Made by a program: the position numbers and the translations under genes
Assembly (NCBI GenBank): GCA_037126765.1
Contig: JBBCBC010000012.1
Coordinates: 14,880,001 to 14,944,000 of the forward strand
Direction of reading: 5' to 3'
Length of the DNA stretch: 64,000 nt
DNA from: Stenogyne calaminthoides
Lineage: Eukaryota; Streptophyta; Magnoliopsida; Lamiales; Lamiaceae
Shown: in pieces, positions 13,101 through 24,324 of the stretch
Layout of the letters: every line of letters starts with the position of its first letter
Position numbering within the stretch: position 1 is the first letter of the stretch
Notes under the pieces: generated by a model
Told to the model about the DNA's origin: nothing
The model's database searches: none
The model's input: only the letters and a program-made list of their open reading frames with translations

Positions 13101-14383
13101 TACCCACACATATTATCTGGTGGGAAAAACGATTACAACATCTAACAAGGGTTGCGATAAAGAAAAAATTTATAATACTATCCGGTGGGACAGTTTTAGA
13201 GGGATGACGAAACTGTGAGACATATAGATAACTTCAAGACATTTCCGAAACAGTATTATAAAAGGAAAACGGACTTCCGAATAAAAAGTTATGGCCAAAA
13301 CTGTTTTCACCATCCAATTGCAAAAACCCCAATCGCCGTTTTCAGATCTTTCATCCGACATCGCTCATCCTTGCGATCAAAATTACAACAAGAACAAGCA
13401 AAACCCTACTACAATGATCTATGAAAAAAAAAAATGCATCTACCCACATATTATCTGCTTGAAAAACGATTACAACATCACACAAGGGTTGCTATAGAGA
13501 AAAATATTATAATACTATCTAGTGGGATATTTTTAGAGGGTAGATAACTTCAAGACATTTCCGAAACAGTATAATAATAGGAAAACGGACACCCGAGTTA
13601 AAAGTTATGACCAAAACAGTTTTCCCCATCCAATGGCCAAAACCCCCAATCGCCGTTTCAAGATACTCCATCTGACATCGCTCATCCTTGCGATCAAAAT
13701 TACAACAAGAACAAGCAAACCCCTACTACAGTGATCTATAAAAAATGCCTATACTACCCACATATTATCCGTGTGAAAAAATGATTACAACATCACACAA
13801 GGGTTGCGATAGAGAAAAATATTATAATACTATCTGGTGGGATAGTTTTAGAGCGACGGTGAAGCTGTGAGACATGGAGATAACTTCAAGATGTTTCCGA
13901 AACAGTATTATAATCGGAAAACGGATACCCGAGCCAAAACTTATGGTCAAAACTATTTTTCCCATCCAATGGCCAAAAACCTAATCGCCGTTTCCAGATC
14001 TTCCATCCGACATCGCTCATCCTTGTGATCATAATTACAACAAGAACAAGCAAAACCCTACTACAGTGATCTATGAAAAAAAAACGCCTATACTACGCAC
14101 ACATATTATCTAGTGGGAAAAACGATTACAACATCTAACAAGGGTTGCGATAGAGAAAAATATTATAATACTATCCGGTGGGACAATATTAGAGTGATGG
14201 CGAAGCTGTGAGACATGTAGATAACTTCAATTTGTTTCCGAAACAGTATTATTATAGGAAAATGGACACCCGAGTCAAAAGGTATGGCCAAAATAGTTTT
14301 CATCGTCCAATGGCCAAAACCCCAATCGTCGTTTCTAGATCCTCCATCCAACATCGCTCATCCTTGCGATCAAAATTAAACCA
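10198..14383. repeat. Satellite array, tract 2 (about 12 monomers), left of element A
   Basis: The monomer is the same as in tract 1 and is more regular here: the mark ATGGCCAAAACAGT recurs at about 11929, 12271, 12610, 12951 and 13291, i.e. every 339-342 bp. The tract stops inside a monomer at the AACCA target duplication of element A and resumes at 49928 at the matching monomer position, so tracts 2 and 3 were one array before A inserted. Confidence 0.97.
14379..14383. other. Target site duplication of element A, left copy (AACCA)
   Basis: AACCA directly precedes the TGTTGG end of A and is repeated at 49928-49932 directly after its CA end. Joining the two satellite flanks through one copy restores an ordinary monomer, so this is a clean retroviral-type integration. 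Confidence 0.95.
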
Positions 14384-15478
14384 TGTTGGTCCCGGTGCAA
14401 ACGAGTCTTACACGTGTATGGGGGGGAATACACGTGTTCAGTGAATTTTAAAACTTTTCTTCACTGAGATCAAATGGGTCAGGATGTCCTGAGAATTTTG
14501 CCCTGAGAAGCACAAATGTACTGAGTCAAAAATCTCTTCGAGATGCGGTGATCTGGCGAAAGACTTTGAAAGCTTCAGATTAGCCCAACTGATCCTGAGT
14601 TTATCAGAGATCCTGAGAAGCTTGGATCAGATAATTATCTTACTGAATACTCAGTAGAGTTAGTTCAGTTTGGTAACTATCTGTTCTAGCTAATCAAGAG
14701 TGCAGAATGGTTCAGTTTGGTAACTATCTGTTCTAGCTAATCAAGAGTGCGGAATGGTTGGCCCTAAGTTTATACTCGTTTTAACTTTGCTGAAAATCTT
14801 CTTCCTTTAATAAAACAATGGTTAAGGCTGTGATCAATTTGATGCAAGTTCAGTGGATTGGTTCCAACTGAATCTCAGTAAAATATGCTTTCAGTGAAAA
14901 TCATGCTACATATACAATGCGATCTGATGAAAAGCAAACAACACAACAATTATAGTGGTTCGTAGAGACTCAAGCTCCTACGTCCACTCTCTCTCGATCT
15001 TTAGAGAAATTCCTTAACGCTTGACTTCCTAAAGCTTTTTGGGCTAACTCAATTTAGCTTACTCACTTTTCTACCTTGAGTTTTTTGACTGACTCACTGC
15101 AGCTTACTAACTCATTCAAAGGCCTCCGAACATTCGAGGTTATATTTGAGTATTCAAGATCTTTCTTGAGTCTTTAGTAACTCTTGAGTCTTCGATGTCT
15201 TGAAGAACTTTTATTGAGTCTTGATGTCTTGACAAATTTCTTTGAGTCTTGATGTCTTCAAAGAACTTCTTCGAGTCTTGATGTCTTGATTTACTTCTTT
15301 GAGTCTCGGTTTCTTCAAAATCTAACTTTGATCTATATCGGTGACTATACATGGTGCGATAACTTCCCCGAACACTCTATATCAAATCGACTCGATCTAT
15401 CAAGATTATCCTGAACATGTCATACTCAGGGGTTTTGGGATCTAATCAAAATTTCTTTATTAAATTCATCTCCCAACA
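14384..15478 (-). repeat. 3' LTR of element A (left), internally deleted
   Basis: It starts TGTTGGTCCCGG and ends CTCCCAACA. It aligns with the right LTR (1808 bp) at both ends but lacks about 0.8 kb between roughly 15118 and the counterpart of 48795-49600. It also has a tandem duplication of about 47 bp (14664-14758, CAGTTTGGTAACTATCTG marks) present once in the right LTR, so that duplication arose after or during insertion. Confidence 0.92.
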
Positions 15479-15492
15479 ATTTTCCCCTTTTT
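15479..15492 (-). other. Polypurine tract of element A
   Basis: The plus strand ATTTTCCCCTTTTT directly abuts the LTR; on the minus strand it is the purine run that primes plus-strand DNA synthesis. Confidence 0.85.
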
Positions 15493-15753
15493 GATGATGC
15501 CAAAACCATCTTGTTACATTTAAGAAAACCTAACCTATACTCAGGTTTCAGTTTATCTATTACAATCCAAAATGACATAACTCCTAACAATTTCCAAACA
15601 AACTGGCATATCAAATAATTAAAGACATGTAAGAAGATAATGAGATATTATCTTTGAGCATAAAGATAAACTTTTCATTGATCAGTAGATGGGCATTACA
15701 GCTTACAATGAAAAACAAAAGATAAAAGTCATAAACATAAAGATTACAAATCT
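15493..15753 (-). other. 3' non-coding region of element A
   Basis: There is no ORF. A closely similar stretch follows the polypurine tract in element D (58611-58950), including AAGACATGTAA and a GATAATGAGATATTATC-like palindrome, so A and D share this end. Confidence 0.7.
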
Positions 15754-18700
15754 TCAGTCTTCTTCAATTTCATCATCTGGTACTTCTAAGTTGAACATCC
15801 CAAAGTACCTCTTCTTCAATTCATCTCTTTCTTTGATGATATCCGGGTTGTTTCCTGTCAGTCCAAGCTGGAGGGCATACTGAGCAATTTCTTGAGAAAT
15901 GGTAGCCTCATTCACAAAGTCATTCTCAAACCTAGGAGCTGGATACATATATGGCCCTGGAGCTACAATCTGAGAATTGCCTTCATCTGCCAGGTTGATC
16001 CACTTCTGCAGATACTCAGGGTAAAAAGTCAGCAAATATTCAATGAATGTCTCATTCTTGTCTGAGCTGCTCCCTCAAAATTCTCTCAGAATCTCATAAT
16101 AGAACCAGAAGGTTCTCTTGATTTCCTCCCATGCACCATTGATCTGTAATGGTATCCATTTATTAATGTGCGGCCATTTATAAGTCTTCTCAGTGCCTCT
16201 TCTCTTGCTAATGAACATCTTGAAACCACCCCTTCTCTTCAGTTCTTCTTCTTTCTTCTTCTTGATCAGAGGAGCACCAGAAACAGAAGCAGCAGTTCTT
16301 TTCTCCTTTTCAATCTGCAGGGCTCTTAGAGACTTCTTGGTGTCGAAGGTTTCTTTCTGAGTATCAGGTCCAGCTTCCTTAGTTTCTTCTTCAGATTCTT
16401 CGAACTCCATAATCAGTTTCCTCTGAGTAGGTCTTGCTACCTTTGCTCTTTTCTTCTTTTCTTGCTCAACAAAAGCTACTGCTTTTCTCTTCTCTGGTTT
16501 GGCTCATTCTTCACCTACCTTGCTTGTCTCAACCATCCTTCTATCACTTATTTTCTCAGCAATTACTTCCTGAGTGATTTGATCAGTTGTCTGAGTGAAG
16601 GTAGGTTTTTCAGCTTCTGCAAACTTTAGTTTCTCAGTGACCTATGCTTCTTTTTGAGCTTTCTTCTCACTTAGAGCATTCAATATCTTCTTGGCCTATG
16701 CTTCTTTTTGAGCTTTCTTCTCCAAGGTTTGTGCCAACAACTCATCTAATTTGCCAGCTTTAGGCCTTTTCCCCTTTATGGCACCATACCTTGGGAGAAT
16801 TTGAGTCAGTGCAGCATCCATATAGTATTCTTCTTTGCCCATGCTGCGCACTGTCCCAGCCAACTGATCATGCTCATCTTCCAGCCTCATCATGTAGTTT
16901 TTTGGCCATTGAGAACTCATCTGAGAGAGGAGCAAACTGTTTTGAGAAGACATCATGCATCATGTCTGTCATCTTGGTCATGAGCAGGGAGCCCATTTCC
17001 TCAACAGCTGTTTTGATCATCAGATCATTCTTCTCAATCAGTTTTGCTTCAAGATAAGCAGTCCTGTCTTGGTACATTTGCTTCATGTTGGCATTAAGCT
17101 CTGTATGTACTCCATCAATCTTTCCATCCAGAACAGCTAATTTATCTGATAGAGTATTTTGAAGTTGAAGCATAGCAGATGATGAACTCAGGTTTTCCAT
17201 TTTCTGAGCTTGATCAGCCAGAACTGACTCCATCTGAGTCATCTTGTCTGTGAGAGTTTTCTGAATTTGCATCATGTCAGATGAAGAGCTTAGATTCTCA
17301 AGCTTTTGAGATTGACTTGCCAGCATCTCTTCCATCCTTGGCTCTATCTTCATTAACTCATCCAGGATTGGAGTGAAATCAATCACTGGAGTTTGAACAA
17401 CTGGTTCCACCTGAGTTGGATGCTCCAACTGAGCCTCAGTCTGCATATCATAAACATCATATTTAAAGTTAGGTACTTCAGTAACTTCGGCATAATGTAT
17501 AACAGTGCCAAAAGGTACCTGAAGAATGCTAACTTCAGTCTGAGGTTGTCTGATATCAGTTGGTTCAGCATCAGCTTCCTTTTCCATTTCCTCCTGAGTT
17601 TCCTTTTCTTTCTCAGGTTCCTTTTCTGTCTCAGCTGGTTTCTCCATTTCAGCTTGTTTGTCACCTTCTTCATCTTGATCCTCATCTCATTGTGGATTCA
17701 TAGAACTGGAGGCATCAACTTCAGCTTTCTTCTTCTCAGCCACCTTTCTCTTCACTAGCTCATCAAAGTCAGCAACTTTCATTCTGAGCTTGGTCTTCCT
17801 GAATCCAGAGAACTGTGTTAAAACAGCAGTTTCAGCATTCCACCATTCTTCTCCTCTGAAAGAGGCTATATTCAGCATCTCCTGAAGAGTCCGATTCAGG
17901 ATGTAGACCGTGGTTCTGAGTCTGAAGAAGAGATCCTGAAGATCAGGATATGCATTCAGCTCAGTGTATCTGTCCAGGATGAACCGTTCCCCCTTGCTTC
18001 GCCATTCAGTTTCTTCTGCCTCTCTCTTCTTTAACTTTGGACTCTCAAGAACAGCCGGCTCAGATTGTATCAGTTGTAGAGCTGCTGGATCGAAAAAAGG
18101 TTCATTCAGAAGAGCATCAAGGTTCAGTAATTCCTGAGGTTCTGATTGATCTGACATCGGAGTTGGTCCTTCTTCAGTTGAGATCTGAGGTCCCTTAAAA
18201 ATTTCCTGAGAAATTTTGTCTGAACTCGGAGAGGTTTCGAGTACCTCTGAGAAAACCTGTTCTTCAGTTTCTTGCTCTTGAACATTCGTCACCACCTGAG
18301 CAAGAACCTGAAGTGGAGATTTCATCCCTTGCTGACCTTGAGTTTGGGTTTCTTCAGTTTCGCTGGCCTCCTTCTCAGCAATCGTCTGAAGCCTTTTTCA
18401 CTTCTGAGGAGCCAATGTCTTTTTCTTGAGTTTTTCTCCTTTCTCTCTTTTTATCTTCATCAGGGCTTTCCCCCTGGCTTGCTTGGTTTCTTCTTCTCCT
18501 TTCCTCAGTAGATTTGTGAGTGGTTTGTCTAGTTTCTCTAATTTTCTCAACAACTGTACTATCCTCCTCAGCATCTTCTTCTGCAGTCTCCTCCTGAGAC
18601 TCAGTAACTTTCTCTTTCTTTTCCCTCAAAGTCTTCTTAGTTGGCTTGAACATGATTTTTTATCTTAGAAAAGCTGTTGAATCAGCAAATATGTCCTCTT

Positions 18701-19412
18701 CTTCTCTGCATGTTTCCAAGATAAAAGCAATCTTGGTTGCATGTAGGATTTTTCCTTTAATCACTACACTGCCATTCACCTTTTGAATATGTTTGGCTTG
18801 ATCACTGATCACTTTTATCAAGTAGTTCAACCAATTAAATGCCCTTGAAGGTGAATCTTCAATTGCCGCCATTAGCCTCAACTTAGGCTTGCTTATCTGC
18901 TCAAAACTACCAGACCCACTCATAATGCATTTGCTCACAATATCTAAGAGGACTCGATATTTAGCTTTCAAATGCTTCTTATTCAAAGTAGCTTCAAACT
19001 TAATCGGATGCTCAACAATCTGATCCATATATTCCTGTTCCCTACCCACCATATACATAGTAGTGTCCTCCCCTGTATCATTTAACTCATATATGGCATT
19101 CAGATTCTTAGGAATAATGTACAATTCCCTAACAAAATCCACATATTTCTCCGACCTCTCTAGATGCGACACCGTGACCTTAGATTCTATGCAATTTTCA
19201 TCATCTAGTTGCATATTGGCAACAAATTCTATTACCTCTTTGGCATATTCGCCGTCTGGTCGATTTGCGACCAAGCAGGTAAGCTTTGCCATTCGGAGGA
19301 TGTGTAACGCCTCCTCCTCATGAGCAGCATTTGATGTGCTTTCCAGCGAAACAACATTCTCGTACCAAGGTTTGTTGGTAACGACAAGTTTGTGGTAGAC
19401 GGTAAGCGTCAT
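15754..19412 (-). pseudogene. ORF3 of element A, envelope-position protein, broken
   Basis: This is a long ORF downstream of RNase H on the same strand, about 1,200 codons, in three frames. The N-terminal 250 residues (start MTLTVYHKLVV at 19412) are a globular domain with PRAFNWLNYLI and LKAKYRVLLDIV stretches, reminiscent of the plant-transposon domain found in envelope-like ORFs (low certainty). Acidic and basic low-complexity sequence follows (18653-18375), then the 18325-17687 block with ERFILDRYTELNAYPDLQDL. Next is a coiled coil (17647-16874) with an imperfect 35-residue repeat around QKLENLSSSS / QKMENLSSSS, and a C-terminal domain ending VPDDEIEED at 15754. Stops interrupt it (18660, 17687, near 16696 and elsewhere), and the frame changes between 18375 and 18325 and near 16890. 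I see no signal peptide or membrane segment. The function is unknown. Confidence 0.75.
16642..16723 (-). repeat. Short tandem duplication inside ORF3
   Basis: The plus-strand text CCTATGCTTCTTTTTGAGC is present twice, about 52 bp apart. Each copy carries the same in-frame stop on the minus strand, so the stop predates the duplication. Confidence 0.7.
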
Positions 19413-19520
19413 TTTGTGAAGAATTTTTTGGAAAGTGAAGAATTTTGTGTAAACGAAGATTTGTTGTGAAGATGAAGGTTTTTGAAATGGTTTGAATGAA
19501 TTCTTTGTAAAGGGTATATA
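19413..19520 (-). promoter_or_regulatory. Candidate internal promoter and 5' leader of ORF3 (TATA at 19515-19520)
   Basis: On the minus strand TATATA lies about 100 nt before the ORF3 ATG. It is followed by an A/C/T-rich, ATG-poor leader of the kind seen in plant mRNAs (CTTCATCTTCACAAC). A TATA box also precedes the ORF3 region of element C (36848-36854). Function is inferred from layout only. Confidence 0.5.
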
Positions 19521-20027
19521 ACTTGATTTTCAGAAAAATCGCATGGATCAAGGAATTCGACGGTCAAGATCAAAATAGGCTAAAACGGGTATTTGAAAGG
19601 ACGATTTTGCAAAGTCTTTGGGCGCCAATTTATCCTTATTGGTGACTAATGAACAATGATTCTGCAGACTGTTGACTTTTCCTCGAGAATTTCAAACTTT
19701 CCTCCCATTTATTTCTTCGGGTGTTTTATCATTTATTGCAAATGATTTCTGAGTTTCAGTTAGACAATAAATGAGGTGCATGAGTCAATAACTTCTTCGG
19801 ACTAAGTTTAAACATCAGTCTTACTGAGTTTTGACCTTGATAAGATGTCGGTATAAAACTGAATACTGAACTTCAGGATTACTGAGTTTCCCTAGACTCA
19901 GTGATATCCTTATTTTATCCTGATTTTTTCAGTGACACCTGAAAAACTTCATGCATCTGAAAACCTTCAATTTTTTAGATTCACCTTATTCTCCTGGATC
20001 CAACATAACTAATTCAACTGATAGTTC
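19521..20027 (-). other. Spacer between pol and ORF3 in element A
   Basis: There is no ORF. The sequence is rich in ACTGAG / CTCAG words, like the rest of element A. Nothing else is recognised. Confidence 0.6.
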
Positions 20028-20639
20028 CTAAAATCTTGATTCAGCCAAAGGTTTAGTCAAGATATCAGTTCTCTGTTTATCAGTATGAGTTTTCTCCATT
20101 TTGATATCCTTCTTCTCAACATGATCTCTGATGAAGTGATGTATGATATCAACATACTTACATCTAGTGTGCAATACTGGATTTTGTGTAATAGCAATTG
20201 CACTATTATTATCACAAAATATAGGTACTTCATTGGCTATAATCTTATAATCCTTTAATTGTTGTCTGAGCCAAAGAATGCATGCTGTGACTTCTGCGAC
20301 CATGTATTCAAACTTGATAGTCTTGGTTGCTCTTTGAGGTCTGTTTTTTTGAAACCATGATATCGGTTTACTTCCAAGAAATTGACAAGTCCGTGTAGTT
20401 GATTTCTGTCAATTCTACATCCACCATAATTAGCATCCAATAACCCGGTTAATTCAAGGTTATCATCAGCTGGATACCATAATCCTCTATTCACAGTGCC
20501 CTTAAGATAATTCAGAATCTTTTTAGCAGCCTCCATGTGACTAGCCTTAGGATTAGCTTGGTATCTTACACATATCCCAACAACAAATGTTATATCAGGC
20601 CTACTTGCAGTGAGATATAGCAATGATCCAATGATTCCT
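20028..20639 (-). pseudogene. pol: Element A pol: RNase H
   Basis: This is copia RNase H, which removes the RNA strand during reverse transcription. The minus strand shows LYLTASRPDITFVVGICVRYQ and KILNYLKGTVNRGLWYP (20623-20480), then LLDANYGGCRIDRN where the family usually has an Asp pair, then IPFCDNN-type text (PIFCDNNSAIAITQNP) and HTRCKYVDIIHHFIRDHV ending near 20028. There is a frame break at about 20300-20380. Confidence 0.88.
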
Positions 20640-21600
20640 CTATAATCAGTGTGATTCTTGACTTCCTTCGAGATCGGGATCCATCTTGTAGTTAGAATTC
20701 ATGGGAATTCTAACTGCATTGCAATTCTGTACACCATACTTAGCAATCAGATCTCTAGTGTATTTTGCTTTATTGATGAAGATTCCTGCCTTAGTTTGTT
20801 TGACCTGAAGTCCAAGAAAGAAATTCATCTCCCCCATCATAGACATCTCAAACTTTCCTTTCATCAGAGCAGAAAACTTATCACACATCTGATGATTTGG
20901 AGATCCAAATATGATGTCATCCACATAAATATGAACTAGTAGGATATCCTTCCCATCCTCTATCCTGAACAAGGTTCTATCAACAGTTCCTTTGATAAAC
21001 CCATGGTCGATAAGAAAACCGAAAAAGAGTATCATACCATGCTCCGGGTGTTTGCTTGCACCATACAAGGCTTTCCCCGAGCACAGAAACTTGGTCATTC
21101 TGACAAAATTCTGGAGGTTGTTCCACATAAACCTCTTCCTTAAGCACATCATTCAGAAGTGCACTTTTCACATCCATTTGATAGACTGTGAATTTTATGT
21201 GAGCAGCATATGCAAGAAACAATCTGATGACTTCTAGTCTTGCAACAGGTGCAAAGGTTTCATCATAATCCAAGCCTTCTTCTTGGGAATAACCTTGTGC
21301 AACTAGCCTTGCATTGTTTCTCACAATGTTGTTGTTCTCATCTCTCTTGTTCTTGAACACCCATTTAGTTCCAATCACATAGTGCCTCTTAGGTCTGTCC
21401 ACCAGCTCCCAAACTTCATTCTTGTAAACTGATTCAGCTCCTCTTGCATAACAATAATCCAAAATGAGTCCTGAAGAGCTTCTTCAATCTCAGTAGGTTC
21501 TTTTTCAGATAGGAAGCAACATAACAAAACACTTTCTCCATGGAACCTTCTTGTTTTAACACCTTCTAATAGATCACCCACAATCTGACTTGTAGGATGA
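20640..21600 (-). pseudogene. pol: Element A pol: reverse transcriptase
   Basis: This is copia RT (RVT_2). Visible on the minus strand are WELVDRPKRHYVIGTKWVFKNK, ARLVAQGYSQEEGLDYDETF, and YQMDVKSALL with the first catalytic Asp at about 21173. The catalytic IYVDDIIFGS follows (20927-20916 for YVDD), then MNFFLGLQVKQ and KYTRDLIAKYG. Both active-site motifs are intact, but the frame changes between 21150 and 21090 (around KALYG) and again upstream near 21420, so no complete protein is encoded. Confidence 0.93.
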
Positions 21601-22409
21601 CTATCTAACCATCTTCTCCTGGATGTTCCCCCTTCAGTAGTATCCTCAACATCAGAAATGTTAGGTTAAGGTAATTCATCAAATTCAGGGAACAACAGAA
21701 AATGAGAGAGTGAATTATCTTCCTCAGGGGATATTCCATTAAGAACATTGTTATTGACATTTGTTCCCCCTTGGTTGATAGATTCAGAATTTGCCTCAGC
21801 TGTGACCACATCTTCATCGGCATTACATACCTGAGTCTGAACTGGTGTATGTTCAGATGGGTCAGCTTCAGTGTGTTGGCTTTCCTTCAGTGGAGAATTT
21901 CCATCCTGAGTCTCACCATCCTGAGTTTTACCATCCCGAGTTTCTTTATCTGAGTCTGATTCACTCCATTCATAGAAAGTGATTGACTTCTTCCTTTCAG
22001 GTTCAGAGGATGTTTTATCATTCTTCTTCAGGCTTAGTCTGGTGATTCTCTTGGTCAGTTCTCCTGAGTCATGTTCCTGTTTCTTCTGAACACAAGTAGA
22101 TTCATCAAAAACAACATGAGGTGTTTCTTCCACAATAAGAGTTCTACAGTTGTAAACTCTGAAAGCTTTACTGACTTCAGAATATCCTAAGAATATTCCT
22201 TCATCAGCTTTGCTATCAAATGTTTTCAACTGATCTTTACCATTATTGTGTATGAAACACTTGCAGCCAAACACACGAAAGAAAGAAACAAGAGGCTTCC
22301 TTTCATTCCACAGCTCATAAGGTGTTTTTCCTTGATTCTTTGTCAGCATGGATCTGTTCTGAGAGTAGCATGCAGTGTTGATAGCTTCAGCCCAAAATCT
22401 CTTAGGAAT
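21601..22409 (-). pseudogene. pol: Element A pol: integrase C-terminal part and linker, left of insertion E
   Basis: Minus-strand translation from the E junction gives IPKRFWAEAINTACYSQNR and KTPYELWNERKPLVSFFRVF, then DEGIFLGYSEVSKAFRVYN, the standard integrase C-terminal wording of copia. A long acidic/polar linker (to about 21666) leads to RT. The N-terminal and catalytic parts lie on the other side of E at 28733-29415. A premature stop is at 21666. Confidence 0.92.
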
Positions 22410-22414
22410 ATCAG
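22410..22414. other. Target site duplication of element E, left copy (ATCAG)
   Basis: ATCAG precedes the left end TGATGG of E. The right flank (28728-28732) reads ATCGA, which matches except for the CAG-to-CG type change seen throughout the surrounding patch. Confidence 0.75.
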
Positions 22415-22614
22415 TGATGGTCCGAGTTCAGAAACGGGGTTTTAAAATAGAGATCAGATCAGTTGTTCACTTTGAAAGCTTGTGAACTTTTGAACTACCC
22501 GCTCTGATACCAATTGATGGTATCAGTTCAGAAACGGGGTTTTAAAATGGAGATCAGTTCAGTTGTTCACTTTGAAAGCTTGTGAACTTTTGAACAACCC
22601 GCTCTGATACCAAT
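22415..22614 (-). repeat. Two PBS-bearing leader units forming the left end of E
   Basis: Two 100-bp units start at 22415 (TGATGGTCC) and 22515 (TGATGGTATCAG). Each ends in GCTCTGATACCA (22501-22512 and 22601-22612), the complement of the tRNA-iMet primer site, followed by AA/AT. They match the last two units of each internal domain. The left end of E is thus a leader unit, not an LTR, yet a target duplication borders it. Confidence 0.85.
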
Positions 22615-24324
22615 TGATGGTCCCGATTTTTATGTTTGGAAAACCCATTTTGCACGTGCGGAAGCAAAACATGTCATGTGATGCATATAAAACAGGGGTG
22701 AGGGCAGAGTGATTCCAAATTTTTCGCTTTTAAGAACGATGTGTGTTGTTTTGCTTGTAATCGAATGCATATGACAAGTATAAACATAAAGCTGTAAAGA
22801 ACACACGATATTTTATAGTGGTTCGGACGAAACCCGCCCTACATCCACTCTTCCCTTTCGGGGCACCAACTTAACCCTTATGTGTTAGTCCAACACCCAA
22901 CAAATGTTTACCGAGTTCGCACTCAAACGGGACTTATCACCCTTACGGGATTGCATATAGATATTTACCGAGTTCACACTCAACCGAACCCAGAAATCAG
23001 AAACTAGAATCCCTAGTCTGAAATCTTGTGGTGACAAACTTAACCTAACTCAAACTGATTTGGGTAAAGGTTTGTTTGGTTTCCAACTAGGTTGAGATTT
23101 TCCCTTACATTTGTTTAGCCTTAATGCTAAGGATGAGAAAATCTCTCTAAGCTTAGGACATAACATTTGTGCTTAGATCTAGGGAAGAACACTCTTGAAT
23201 ATATGCGTGTATTTCTTGCTCTGTGTTCTATGGTGGAGATGCTGGATGATTTGGCTCTGTAGTTGTGTTAAATGCCTTAGTCGTGCTACGATCAGGCCAT
23301 ATTTCAGGACTCACACGACCTTGGCTGGGAACTGCTGGAACCCATATCTTCTTAGCTCTGTAGCATCGTTTGCTACATTCTAACACTCTTCCACCACTCT
23401 TCCACCCTTGATAATGAAGGAAGAACTTGTATTTATAGTGTGGATTTGAATGTTACCGTTGGAGAGAATCACATTCAAATCCATACTACTCTGTAGCTTT
23501 TTCAGGCTTGTCGTCTTCCTCTCATTGGTCCACGTTAGCTGAATCTAACGGTTATATTCTTCAGTTTCTTCAGAGTCTCTAACGGTTATATTCTTCAGTT
23601 TCTTCTGAGTCTCTAACGGCTATATTCTTCAGGATCTTCTGAGTCTCAGGATCTTCAGTTCTATCTGAGCCTTCAGGTTATTTGAGCCTCAGGTTACTCA
23701 GGGTTCTTAATTCAGCAGACTTCTCTTCAGCGGACCTTGTCTGATCAGGCATACTGACACTCAGGCATACTTAGTTCAGCTTTTCTGAATTCAGACATTC
23801 TGACCCTCAGGTCACATTGACTCAGGCTATCTGATTTCTTCTTTGCCTGATCTGATCAGCTCGACTGATCAGATCAACACTTCTTCAGTTCAGTATCTCA
23901 GGATAGCATCAGGTCATCTGCATCAGGTTGGCATATCAGATTATCATATCTGATCTCGATCACGTCTGATCTCGATCAGTCTCATCTACTCATCTTCATA
24001 TCTGATCTCGATCACGTCTGATCTTGATCAGTCTCATCTGCTCACTTCTGATCTGCAACCTTCTCTTCTGATTTGTTGGCTTTAGCTTTTCTTCACATCT
24101 GATTTGCACAGCTCATCAGTTGACTCTGGAACTCATTTAACTCATCTGATCTCGATCATTCTCGTCTGCAGCCTCGTCTGATCTCGATCATCTTCTTCTG
24201 ATTTCGTGAGTTCCCCCTCAATTTGTTCTTTCGTTCCCCCTTAACTTGTTATCTGTAAAATAGCTTGAATAACACAAGTTAATAATGTTTTGGCATAAAT
24301 TATCAAAACTAAAATATCCCAACA
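22615..24324 (-). repeat. LTR1 of element E (1710 bp)
   Basis: The ends are TGATGGTCCCG and ATCCCAACA. It holds a TATAGTGGTTCGGACG block near 22815, a 34-bp repeat in three copies (23546-23647, marks TAACGGTTATATTCTTC) and a GATC-rich repeat (23945-24050). By eye it differs from LTR2 at only a few positions (e.g. near 22735 and 24045), so the tandem copies are young relative to LTR3. Confidence 0.93.

Noticed and set aside
10198..14383. CRISPR-like regular repeats
   Set aside because: The repeats are contiguous 340-bp monomers without unique spacers, in a plant genome.
17393..17758. Plus-strand ORF of 121 codons rich in Phe, Leu and Ser
   Set aside because: It is the complement of the Glu/Lys-rich ORF3 coding sequence of A and is explained as its shadow.
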